Below are positions 20,860 to 29,689 of a DNA stretch of 64,000 nucleotides, one piece after another; the first letter of the stretch is position 1, and each line of letters begins with the position of its first letter. The translations under genes were made by a program, and so were the position numbers. The stretch is from Brachypterus glaber. Taxonomy: Eukaryota; Arthropoda; Insecta; Coleoptera; Kateretidae. The DNA lies in contig OY294044.1 of NCBI GenBank assembly GCA_958510825.1, forward strand, positions 103,454,893-103,518,892, in the 5' to 3' direction. The notes under the pieces are model-generated. The model saw nothing but the letters and a program-made list of their open reading frames with translations, was not told the DNA's origin and made no database searches.

Positions 20860-21425
20860 TTGACCTTAAAATGACCTTGAAAACGTAAATATCCGTAAAA
20901 AAATAAATACGCCATTTTGTTTCCACCATTAAAATAAACAATTTTTTTCCCACATTTTTTTTTTCTAAAATGCATAGTATTTGAGATATTTGAAAGTTTC
21001 AGGTTAAAAAAAAAACGCCCGGTATAAGAAAGATCATCTTTGATTTTTTTTTTGAGAAATATCTCAAATAGCGCACTCTATTAAATTAAACATATTACGT
21101 TCTTAGTCAGCAAAAAAAAGTGGGTCATCTATATTTTTCCTTCAAACAGTACCCACATAAACGAAGATTAATCCTATCTCTGGAAATCTAATTAATTTTA
21201 CTTATCTTGTTGCTCATATAACTGACTCATATTTGCTAAAACGAGTACGATATTAAGTATAAATTGCAGTGGTTTTAATAACAGAATATGTATGACATCA
21301 TACAAAGACAAACTGTGAGGATATACATAATATTAAATGAACTTTTTATTGCTTTAAATTTTATAGGATACTTTTGAAGTGGTTGTAATTATAGGTTATA
21401 GGACCAAAATAAGTGCTTTTTTAAC
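20860..21425. other. No identifiable gene
   Basis: AT-rich DNA between a palindrome and a ribozyme-like relic. No exon or repeat end was recognised. Confidence 0.35.
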
Positions 21426-21426
21426 T

Positions 21427-21485
21427 TAAAATAGCCAACGTTTTGAGCACCTAAACGGTCGCTCTTCTTCAGGGCTACAACAAGG
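21427..21485 (-). ncRNA. Hammerhead-like motif, core base changed
   Basis: On the minus strand: TAGCC-CTGAAGA, a stem II of GAGC-ACC/GGT-GCTC, then AAAACGTT-GGCTA. Stem I TAGCC/GGCTA is flush with the core. The first base of the GAAA box (G12) is A, which should abolish cleavage. An extra base precedes stem II, as in the 4.2-kb and 37.3-kb motifs. It is probably a terminal-repeat relic of a Penelope-like element. Confidence 0.45.
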
Positions 21486-21785
21486 TTTATTAATTAGAAC
21501 ATACATTAAATACCAATTTTATTGATATTTGGGTCATTTAAGGGTTTTAGGGCCCCAAAAGTACCCCTTAGGATTGTCTATACAAATTTTTACTGAAAAA
21601 TGGACCACCCTAGTGTGCAATGGTGTGAATGTGCTTGGCTAAAAAGTCATATAATAAGGCGAAAAGGGAAGTAATAAGCGGTTTAGTTGTGTAGAAATTA
21701 GGCTAAGTTAGAATTTCAAAAGAACGTCTTAAGTAGTAAGGTTGCTTACTATAAACTTATATCTCTGTTGAAAGGAAAGTACCTA

Positions 21786-22377
21786 ATATGTTACGGCCGA
21801 TGCGAAGCGGAGTCCGGAAACTACAGATGAGTAAAAAAAGCACTTTTCCTCTGAGTGAAACATACTATTTTTTCTTCAAGCATCCTATATATATTTTTTT
21901 AAATATTAATATTTGAATTTAATTTATTTAGTAATAAAGTATGTTTCTTTTATTAAAATAGGCCAATAAAACCCTTTCGAAATAAACTTAAACCTTCTTT
22001 AGCTCATTTTAAATTTTTTTCGTAGACTAAATCGTACGCTTTTCGTGATTTCGATGGTAACTTGGCTAATGTAGCATTTGCAATTTCGGAGTGATTTGTA
22101 GGGGTATAAACCATATATTCTTCTTCAATCGTTTTGAATCAATTTCACACAGAATCTCGAGTCAACCACCTGTTTAAATAATAAACAAATAAGTTTGAAG
22201 TATGGCTGTCATCAAAGTCAAAGAGTGCTGCCGCCAGTGGTGGTTTTGCTAACTAACTTTTTTTTACGGCGTACAACAATGAACTCATTTTTTTACTGTA
22301 AAAAAATAGGTCACTTCTAACTAGTGTGTTTAGTTATAAAATATGAACATTTTAGTACCCTTGAAGAAAATAGTTAT
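21786..22377. repeat. R1 repeat, copy 1 (5' hairpin arm missing)
   Basis: Shares about 570 bp with 28342-28986 and 47640-48232. After a half hairpin (GCGGAGTCCGGAAACTACAG), the body starts ACTATTTTTTCTTCAAGC and ends CTTGAAGAAAATAGTTAT, which are inverted repeats. Body landmarks are AGGCCAATAAAACCCTTTCG and GAGTCAACCACCTG. There is no ORF. Confidence 0.8.
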
Positions 22378-22378
22378 T

Positions 22379-22500
22379 TTCTTAACTAGTGTATTAAGTA
22401 GCATTTTATCTACGCAAAGAATATCAACCCACGAGGCCGTCAGGCCGAGTGGGCTGATATTCTTAAGTGGATAAAATCCCTTAATACACGAGTTGAGAAT
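22379..22500. repeat. Hairpin element A (A-G mismatch family)
   Basis: CTTAACTAGTGTATTAAG on the left pairs with CTTAATACACGAGTTGAG on the right, with one T-G wobble and one A-G mismatch. The stem continues through GATTTTATC-like and AGAATATCARCCCAC words. The apex is GGCCGTCAGGCC. It lies directly between R1 copy 1 and a TTTTATCC-bounded segment. Confidence 0.82.
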
Positions 22501-22504
22501 TTAA

Positions 22505-22959
22505 TTTTATCCAACACTTTTTAATTTTAAATAAAAATCTATAATTTTGCGAAACATTATGTCAAAAATATTAAGATTAAGTTTTCTTAATACTAAAATA
22601 ATGGGTAGCCATGGCGTAAGTATGCCTATTAAAAATAAACAATTGCTAGTTTTACATTTCTTAAAAACGTCAAAATGGACGCGGTGATGACAGAATTTTT
22701 AATAAAAACAGTATTTTATTCAAAAACTAAAGAATAATTTGGGGTTTTCTTTAATTTTTATGGTTTAGTTCACGTGCTTCTATTTATAGAATAGCTATAA
22801 TAGTTAATTAATAGGGTATGTAACTAATTTTGGGTGAGATTAAAAGCTGTACGTAAAAGAGTGGGTGAAAAATTTTTTAGTCACTAGTGGAAAAAAACTC
22901 ACTTTTGACATTTAAAATAGTGCTCAAAACAAGTGTTTCTGTGAAGGTGTTGGATAAAA
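22505..22959. repeat. TIR segment TTTTATCCAACAC adjoining hairpin A
   Basis: TTTTATCCAACACTTTTT at the left and GGTGTTGGATAAAA at the right are inverted repeats. The interior is AT-rich and non-coding. Comparable segments are at 15988-16474 and 60418-60625. Confidence 0.65.
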
Positions 22960-23008
22960 GACATTATTATAAGTTGTACTAAAAAAAATAGCCAATTTGA
23001 GCTATTAA

Positions 23009-23745
23009 ATAGGCACGTGCCAGGTCAAAAAGTCCATATAGACAGCGGCCTTGTGTGGCATAGACATATAGATTATGTAGCCTCAGCTATTTCAAAGTAT
23101 GTATATGCCCTGCGATGCCTTTCTGGTACTGTATCTTTTGAGGTAGCAAAAACCGTATATTTCGCAACAATACACAGCAGACTCTAATATTCTTTATTAG
23201 TATGGGGGCACGCATCTTCCGCAGACAGACTGTTTGGGCTTCAAAGAAGAGCTCTAAGAGTATTATTTAAATTAGAGTACAGAGCTGACTCTGCGCACGC
23301 TTTCAGCGAAGCAAATATACTTACCCTACCTTGCATGTGTATTCTGGAATGCCTAACTTGTGTTAAAAAAAAATATTCATATCTATAATAAACATGAAAA
23401 TTATTATAATACTCGTAATCAAAACAACATAAATATTGATTTCATAAGACTAGATCGTTCAAGAAATGGCATTAATTACTATGGACCTAAAGCATTCAAT
23501 TGCCTCCCTACCAAGGTGAAATCCTTGTCAACCAAAACATTTAAAAATGTAATCAAAATATTTCTAATAAAAAACAAATTTTACAAAATGGATGATATTA
23601 TCAGTAACCTGAAACTCATCAAAATTTGATATTTTACTTATATGTATTCTATGTTTTTTTTAATTGTACTGTACATTGACGAGTGTAAACCCTTTGTAAC
23701 ACAATAAATTATTTCTTTTCTTTTCTTTTCTTTTCTTTTCTTTTC
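23009..23745 (+). pseudogene. Non-LTR retrotransposon 3' end (RT C-terminus, frameshifted)
   Basis: From about 23020 the sequence encodes a post-RT region (HIDYVASAISKYVYALRCL), then after a stop a WGHASSADRLFGLQRRALR stretch, and after a frameshift a C-terminal piece (YYNTRNQNNINIDFIRL ... FNCLPTKVKSL) ending at 23629. Such YNTR and NxLP motifs are typical of the C-terminal part of jockey/CR1-like polyproteins. A short 3' UTR ends in TTTTC repeats (23706-23745). It is 5'-truncated with at least two disabling changes. Confidence 0.75.
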
Positions 23746-24145
23746 ACTTAAACTAACATGCTCTTCTTGTTAAAGCACTGCAAAGAGTGTAATAAACTTC
23801 ATACTCTGGTTTATAATGTCTTTTCCAGTGGCTATGTGATCGATCGAAGGAGGAAAGATCCGGTTTCAAGTTTATTTAGCAGTTCATCTTCTCCACAAAT
23901 CTATAAATACGCTCTCTGTGCTCAGACAAAATTAAAATACTGCTGCTAACAAAATAATACTTTCCCCTATAGGCTTAAGTTCATTAAAATCAAAAACAAA
24001 AAATAAAAAACATAAAAAAATAAAAAAAAAAGTTTTTCAAAAAAAAACATTTCTTTTCAAAAACAGTTTCTTTTTTCGTAAAACGAAAAATTTAAAAAAA
24101 ATTGTTTTTGAAAAAAATTGTTTTTACCCCATTTTACCCCCTTAC
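23746..24145. other. No identifiable gene; A-rich patches
   Basis: A 63-codon plus-strand frame (23758-23949) has no recognised domain. From about 23990 the sequence is A-rich and leads into a TTTACCCCATTTTACCCCC-type repeat boundary. Confidence 0.35.
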
Positions 24146-24149
24146 CCCA

Positions 24150-24640
24150 ACCCGATTTTTGCAATTTTTTAGATTTAATTGATAAATTTAATTACTTTTT
24201 GTACAAACTGTTTTTTTTTCAAAAAAGTAAATATAATTCCTGAATTCGGACATACTGAAGAATACCACAGAAAAAAAAGTAATCATTGAAAAAATTTCTA
24301 AGTACATTTTTTTCTACCCTTTATTAACTTCATGTGTCAATTTTTAGTATTTTTACCCCATAAAAAAGCCTTTTTATTTTTGTAGAGGGGCATTAAAATT
24401 GAGATTATTCCTTTATTATCCAAAAACAATTTTTTGTTCCATAAATGTCCAATATCAATGTTTTTATATTATGAAAAGGATAAAAATCCCTCACATAATT
24501 TTCGATTGAAAAAACCGCAGGGCGCGACCTCTAAATATTTTTTAAAAAATCTAAAAAAAAACAGGGTTGTTCTTTCACCTAAAGGAACAATTTTGAGGGG
24601 AGGGACCCAAACAGTTCGGTAGGTCCTGGGCACACATATG
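24150..24640 (+). repeat. Dispersed repeat shared with 52478-52930
   Basis: Collinear with 52478-52930 in the same orientation. Shared landmarks are TTAACTTCATGTGTCAATTT (TTAACCTCATGTGTC in the other copy), TTTTTACCCCATAAAAA, GGGCGCGACCTCTAAATAT and CACCTAAAGGAACAATTTTG. Both are non-coding and interrupted by stops. Confidence 0.8.
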
Positions 24641-24715
24641 TAAACGTGTAGAAATCATTTCTTTGTAAAAAAAACAACAACAAAATCCAACCAACCTAAC
24701 TTTAAGATCAGCTGA

Positions 24716-25581
24716 CCAGGGTATCTATTCTCGGGCTCGAGAGAACGTGAACAATTTTCGTAGGGAAGGAACTGATCACATATCAAAGTTGCCCAAAGTT
24801 AAAAAATGCTATTCTTAAACAGTAGTGAGCGTGACCTCTGCAGACGGCTGCAGCGTTGCCAAGTATTTTATCGGATTTTAACCAATCATATTATGCGACA
24901 CGAGTTTGAGTGGGCAGGCTGTCATTATTTTCGTTATTTGTTAACAAGTTGCTGTGGTTTAAATAATTTTTATAATTAATATCCAAAAATTAATGTGTAA
25001 GAAATGACTGAAAACCAACCCAGCAGTCAACAAAAAAAGTACTTTTAAATTTCATTCAGGACAACCCTCTTGTCAATAGTGGGCTGTTTAGTCCTGAATT
25101 CACTATAAATTTTTTGTTGGAAAGTTGGAAAGGGTCGGTTCTAGCCAACACTTCCCGTTATTCGTTCTCCATTGGGTCTTCCGCATCTTGCAGATCTGCC
25201 AAAAGGGCAACAGCCCCCACAATTTCCAAATCATCCATCGTTATATTATTATTATCATAATATGTATAATAATTTATAAATATAAAAATCTTTTATTAAT
25301 TACGATTAACTATTATAAAACAAAACGGTATTCAAATTAACAACACAAAACCAAAGCAAAAATAGGGGTATGTTCGAATGCGCGCGACTAACTTATATGT
25401 CAAACTTTCCGTGAACGACCGCTTCTCACGATCCCGAGTAGTAGAAGTAAAGTTCCTCAATTTTCGTGCGAAGTGAAGTTCAAGAATAAGTAGTTTTGCT
25501 TTTCGAGAGAAAGAATATGCAACCCACGCTACCTTTCTCCCGGGAATGCGTTCTCTCGAGCCCGAGAATACATACCCAGGG
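24716..25581. repeat. DNA-transposon-like element with 32-bp TIRs
   Basis: CCAGGGTATCTATTCTCGGG at 24716 and its complement ending at 25581 (CCCGAGAATACATACCCAGG). The shared inner word is CTCGGGCTCGAGAGAACG. The interior (about 800 bp) contains no transposase; short frames of 71-86 codons are not recognised. It is probably non-autonomous. Confidence 0.75.
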
Positions 25582-25771
25582 AAACATTTCACATTGGATG
25601 TGAACGTAATTCTGTATCTTTACCGGTGAATGAGACTAATCAGGCTATGGAACGTTCACTTGCGATCAAGTACCGTAATGTGATAACATCACATCATATG
25701 AAATGTGAATCTTTACCCAGTCCTAATTTCAAAAAAATATATATTTTTTTAGATTAAAACTACTTATATAT

Positions 25772-25773
25772 TA

Positions 25774-25802
<29 letters not shown>
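25772..25802 (-). other. Poly(A) tract of the retrocopy (poly-T on + strand)
   Basis: About 30 consecutive T on the plus strand, about 95 bp beyond the USP stop codon. On the minus strand it reads as a genomic poly(A) tail, followed by ATAATATATA, which also occurs just before the 5' end of the USP sequence (about 26995-27004). Confidence 0.65.
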
Positions 25803-25804
<2 letters not shown>

Positions 25805-25894
25805 GAAATATACATATTAATTAAAAAAAATAATTAACAATCAAGTAACAAATAATAGTAACAAATAAGTAAAAAAAAAAAGAAATAAATAAAC

Positions 25895-26992
25895 TCAAGT
25901 ATATGATTTTTGACTTTCTTGTTCGTACAATAATATGTAAGCATTCCCTGATACGATGGATGTTGGTGAAATTGAAGATACCCTAGAGTCGTTGTATTCG
26001 TGCCACGTATGATTATAGGGATTTTTACAATAGGCGGTGTAGTGTCCGCTATACGTGGTACCACTGTGATTTGAAATGGCGTATAAGTTGTATTTGGAGG
26101 GTGCAACGGACTCTGCTGCATAATTGCTCATATCTAATTCTTCTAGGGGGAATTCTACGGTGACTTTGAGCTTACTTTGAAACTGTGTCATCGGGGAGAA
26201 GCGTTTAAGGTGAATTACTAATATTTTTGGGAATTTTTGAATTCTAAAGAATTTTGTGCATTTTCTGCGCTTTTTGCATTTTGAACATGTAGGTTTTTCA
26301 TCACCGTCCAACGATTCTTTCCGTGTGAAGGATTCCAAACAATGTGATAAACTTAATTGACCGGTGTGTTGTGGAAGAGAGAGAGAAAGGTCCCAGAATG
26401 GTTCGAATGTGACGGAACAATGGCTGCAATAGGTGCATTTGAGGGTGGATTTCAGTTGTCCGACGAAGAGGTCCAAAATGCGAGAGTCGTCCATCCGGAG
26501 GTATCTGGACCATGATTCGGCAGATTTTTCATTATCAGTTAATTTTTCATCTATTTTGGTAAAAATAGGTTTAGGTTTTTCCGTTACCCTGTTAACGTCC
26601 TCGTGAAGTCCCTCTAAAAGGTACCGCAGAAATTCTTGTGCGTCCTGTTGTTTGTAGTCTGTAAATTGGGGGGCGAAAATCTGGATTTGGCTCTTGAAAG
26701 AAACCGTGTTTACTACCCGTTCAGATGAATCTTCTGACCACAACTGTTTTATCACATCGGCAAATGTCTTAATTAAAGCTCCATGCATACTTGATATATT
26801 GGTGTTGATGTCCTGCATATAGCTGTCCTTCTTTAAGTATTCCAACAAAAGTTTCGTGTTCGAAAGGCATGTAATGACCGAGTTCATGAAACAGGTATTC
26901 CCGATATTTTTTAACCCTTTAAGACCCAGAGTTTTGACTGGACTTCCGACCTCTGGCTTATTGTTTGTGATATAGTTTTTCTCGCTGTTATC
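25895..26992 (-). CDS. USP2/USP21-type ubiquitin C-terminal hydrolase catalytic domain, probable retrocopy
   Basis: This encodes a peptidase C19 deubiquitinase domain, a cysteine protease that removes ubiquitin from proteins. Reading from 26992, the Cys box GLKNIGNTCFMNS lies at residues 26-38 with catalytic Cys34. Numbered from the internal Met at 26887, YKQQDAQEFLRYLLEGL is at 78-94, zinc-binding pairs CTYC (151-154) and CSKC (201-204), LVIHLKRF at 223-230, the His box SGHYTAYC with His282, and NDS at 299-301. All key residues are present and the frame is open to the stop. There is no credible start codon upstream: the frame closes at 27002, and the only Met in reach lies inside the Cys box. 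With no introns, a poly(A) tract and matching 10-bp flanks, I infer a 5'-truncated processed copy. A genuine 3' exon of a longer gene is the alternative. Confidence 0.85.
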   Translation of the reverse strand, partial: DNSEKNYITNNKPEVGSPVKTLGLKGLKNIGNTCFMNSVITCLSNTKLLLEYLKKDSYMQDINTNISSMHGALIKTFADVIKQLWSEDSSERVVNTVSFKSQIQIFAPQFTDYKQQDAQEFLRYLLEGLHEDVNRVTEKPKPIFTKIDEKLTDNEKSAESWSRYLRMDDSRILDLFVGQLKSTLKCTYCSHCSVTFEPFWDLSLSLPQHTGQLSLSHCLESFTRKESLDGDEKPTCSKCKKRRKCTKFFRIQKFPKILVIHLKRFSPMTQFQSKLKVTVEFPLEELDMSNYAAESVAPSKYNLYAISNHSGTTYSGHYTAYCKNPYNHTWHEYNDSRVSSISPTSIVSGNAYILLYEQESQKSYT

Positions 26993-27034
26993 ATATATAT
27001 ATTATATTAATATCACTGCTCATTTGCCGACACC

Positions 27035-27511
27035 ATGCGCTAAATTCGACCAGCTCGTTTATTTTTTGAGATATACGCACAGTGGTTTGTTTGCTTATAG
27101 TTGTAGTGAAAAAACAAACAATAAAGTTCAATTAATTTTCTATTAAAAGTAAAATCTCACTGGATTAAATCTAAATTTTTTTTTATTTTTATAAAACGCA
27201 CATTTGTGTTAGTATTGCATATAAAAATTAGAGTCGTATCTTTAGTATTTATATAAAATCAAAATATATCGAAAAAATGCGAAAAAAAAACAGTTCTTTT
27301 TGAATTTAGAAACCTTTAAAAACCAACCAATAAAGATATTTTAAATCCGCTTTTTTGGCTTAGAGCCCCACTAATATAGAATCAGCCCACTGCAAAAAAA
27401 ATAATTAGACTTATTTTTTTTTACTACAACTGTAGGCAAAAACCACTGTGCGCTATATCTCAAAAAACGAGCTGATCGATAAAAACGGAAAAAAGTCCAA
27501 AATCAGCGCAT
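27035..27511. repeat. TIR element upstream of the USP copy
   Basis: Inverted repeats of about 80 bp: CAGCTCGTTTATTTTTTGAG, CGCACAGTGG and TTGTAGTGAAAAAA on the left, with their complements at 27410-27511 on the right (ACCACTGTGCGCTATATCTC). It is non-coding. Confidence 0.7.
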
Positions 27512-27790
27512 TAAATATAGTAACAAATAATAAAAAAAAAATTAGAGAAGTTTATTTAACGACTCCTAATTATAATTATTGAATCACTACCAATTTCAAC
27601 TAAAAAAAAGAAAATAAAATGAAGATATATTATTAGATATAGCTTCTGTAGAATTCATATTAATAAAAACAAAATATATTTTATAATAACCATATTACAT
27701 AACATCCTACAAAGGACAAAACTGATACAAAATCAACAAACATCAAGCTTTTACAATTTATTGTAAAGTAATAAATTAAAAAATATAAAG
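27512..27790. other. No identifiable feature
   Basis: Very AT-rich non-coding sequence, probably intronic or intergenic on the minus strand. Confidence 0.35.
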
Positions 27791-27797
27791 TATTCTC

Positions 27798-27855
27798 ATT
27801 TAAAGTAGGTAAAAATTTCAGTAACTAAGGCTAATGTACTTATATCCATTTTTGT
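27798..27855 (-). pseudogene. Decayed duplicate of the GPCR TM1 exon end
   Basis: On the minus strand this reads ISTLALVTEIFTYFK, against ISLVTLAIAIGIFTYFK in the intact exon 303 bp away. The last 16 bases before the exon border (TTTTTACCTACTTTAA) are identical. The donor GT is changed to AT and no acceptor or hormone-domain part is recognisable. It is best read as a partial tandem duplicate that has decayed. Confidence 0.55.
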
Positions 27856-28102
27856 GTCTTATACAAGATTTTTTCTATGCATTTTTGCAAGTGTTTTATA
27901 CAATTTCTTTGTGTCAAAAAATATAATAAAATAGAAAAATCTACTTTTTTAAATTTCTGCAGAACATATTTTATAAAAAAAAATATCTCGTAACATAATA
28001 AAAACAGTAAAGCTTCCAGAAAATCAAACTTTATTCTAAACTTATAGAGTTAAGTTACGAAATAAAATAAAAAATATAAGATAAAATAAAAAGAATACTC
28101 AC

Positions 28103-28283
28103 TTAAAGTAGGTAAAAATGCCGATAGCTATGGCTAAGGTTACAAGACTTATTATATAACCCACAAAGTATATAGTTGTCAGCGCCTCCACATCCGATAT
28201 ACTCGAAGGATCTATTTCTGCACAGAAAGAATAATCTGCCTTGTTCCAGGTCCCATTAAGAAGACACTCCTTTGTGACATTTT
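28103..28283 (-). CDS. Exon of a class B (secretin-family) GPCR, diuretic-hormone/CRF receptor-like
   Basis: A single 181-bp exon. On the minus strand a pyrimidine-rich tract and CAG precede 28283, and GTGAGT follows 28103. After 2 nt of a split codon it encodes 59 residues: NVTKECLLNGTWNKADYSFC, whose two Cys and NGTW are typical of the end of the hormone-binding domain of class B GPCRs, then a linker, then TM1 (TTIYFVGYIISLVTLAIAIG) ending in IFTYF and a split Lys codon. Two N-glycosylation sites (NVT, NGT) lie in the extracellular part. The pattern fits insect CRF-like diuretic hormone (DH44) receptors, which signal through Gs. The neighbouring exons are outside what I can recognise; the USP copy would lie in the downstream intron or beyond the gene. 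Confidence 0.82.
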
Positions 28284-28341
28284 CTGAAAAGAAAGAAAAG
28301 AAATAAATACACGGTGAGTCAATAGGTTAAAGAATTAATAG

Positions 28342-28994
28342 TATATTGTTTTACTAAGAGGAAAAGTGAAGCTTTTTTTTACTAGTCTGTAGAATTTACA
28401 GACGACGCGAAGCGGAGTCCGGAAACTACAGACGAGTAAAAAAAAGCACTTTTCCTCTGAGTGAAACATACTATTTTTTCTTCAAGCATCCTATATATAT
28501 TTTTATAAATATTAATTTTTGCATTTAATATATTCAGTAATAAAGTATTTTTTTTATTAAAATAGGCCAATAAAACCCTTTCGAAATAAACTTAAACCTT
28601 CCTTAGCTCATTTAAATTTTTTTTCGTAGGCCAAATTGTACACTTTTCGCGATTTCCATGGTAACTTGTCTAATGTAGCATTTGTAATTTTGAAGAGATT
28701 TGTAGGTGTATAAACCATATATTCTTCAATCATATTTAATCATTTTACACAAGGTTTTTGCACAGAATCTTGAGTCAACCACCTGTTTACATAATAAACA
28801 AACAAGTTTGAAGTATGGCTGTCATCAAAGTCAAAGAGTGCTGCTGCCAGTGATGGTTTATGCTAACTAACTTTTTTTTACGGCGTACAACAATGAACTC
28901 ATTTTTTTACTGTAAAAAAATAGATCACTTCTAACTAGTGTGTTCAGTTATGAAATATGAACATTTTAGTACGCTTGACGAAAAAATATATTGT
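28342..28994. repeat. R1 repeat, copy 2, with 5' hairpin G
   Basis: Starts with hairpin G (separate entry), followed by the ACTATTTTTTCTTCAAGC body, and ends near GTACGCTTGACGAAAAAA. TATATTGT is present at both borders (28342-28349 and 28987-28994), a candidate 8-bp target duplication. The body matches copies at 21786 and 47640. Confidence 0.75.
28350..28463. repeat. Hairpin element G (A-G mismatch family)
   Basis: ACTAAGAGGAAAAGTG and ACTAGTCTGTAG on the left pair with CTACAGACGAGT and CACTTTTCCTCTGAGT on the right. Each ACT-A position faces G, giving two A-G mismatches in otherwise complementary arms. The apex is GACGCGAAGCGGAGTC. A near copy is at 47640-47740. Confidence 0.82.
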
Positions 28995-29372
28995 AGTTGC
29001 AGTGAAAATTTGTTACCGTATTAAATACAAAACGATTTTCTATATTTGGAATCCCTAGTAACTTTAGTTATTACAGTTAAATATAAGTTACTTTAATAAC
29101 TAAGCTCTGTTGCATGCAGGAGGTTCCAAATCGTTCAGTGTTTAACAACAAATTCTTATACTGGAAACGTAATAAAACCTGCAGTGACTCATATCTCTGC
29201 TGCTTTCGTATAAGGGATCCGCATTTACGAAGCTTCGACGAAATTACACGAGTGGCACCCGAACTGTTATGATCTTCGCCTTTTACCACAACTGAGTCAC
29301 TGCAGATGTTATTAAATTTCCAGTATAGTGTGCATGTAAAAAAGAATTATCGAATCGAAAAAATATTTACGG
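28995..29372. other. No identifiable gene
   Basis: A 70-codon minus-strand frame (29077-29289) has no recognised domain. The sequence ends at the GGTTGGC target of the following element. Confidence 0.35.
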
Positions 29373-29689
29373 TTGGCCAATGGCGATTTCTCCCGTTAGA
29401 TTAAACAGGGACAAAAGTTCTACCCAAAAAGGATAGAAGACATACATACACTCCCACTTCCACCTAACCAAACAAATTCTGTATTTGTTCTTTGTTGAAC
29501 AAATACAATATTTACTTGGCCGGGCGAAAAGTGTAACTATAGTATTTTTATTAAAGAAATTACTGTCACCATTTTAGTAGAATTATCTTATTCTTAGATT
29601 CACATTAGCTATGTTCGTTCGTGCCGCTCAGTCCTACACTCTCCGGCCAACCAAATAAATACTGTATTTGTTGTATGAAAAACAAATAA

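Noticed and set aside
26301..26513. Minus-strand 70-codon frame overlapping the USP domain
   Set aside because: It is a shadow frame inside the real USP coding sequence.
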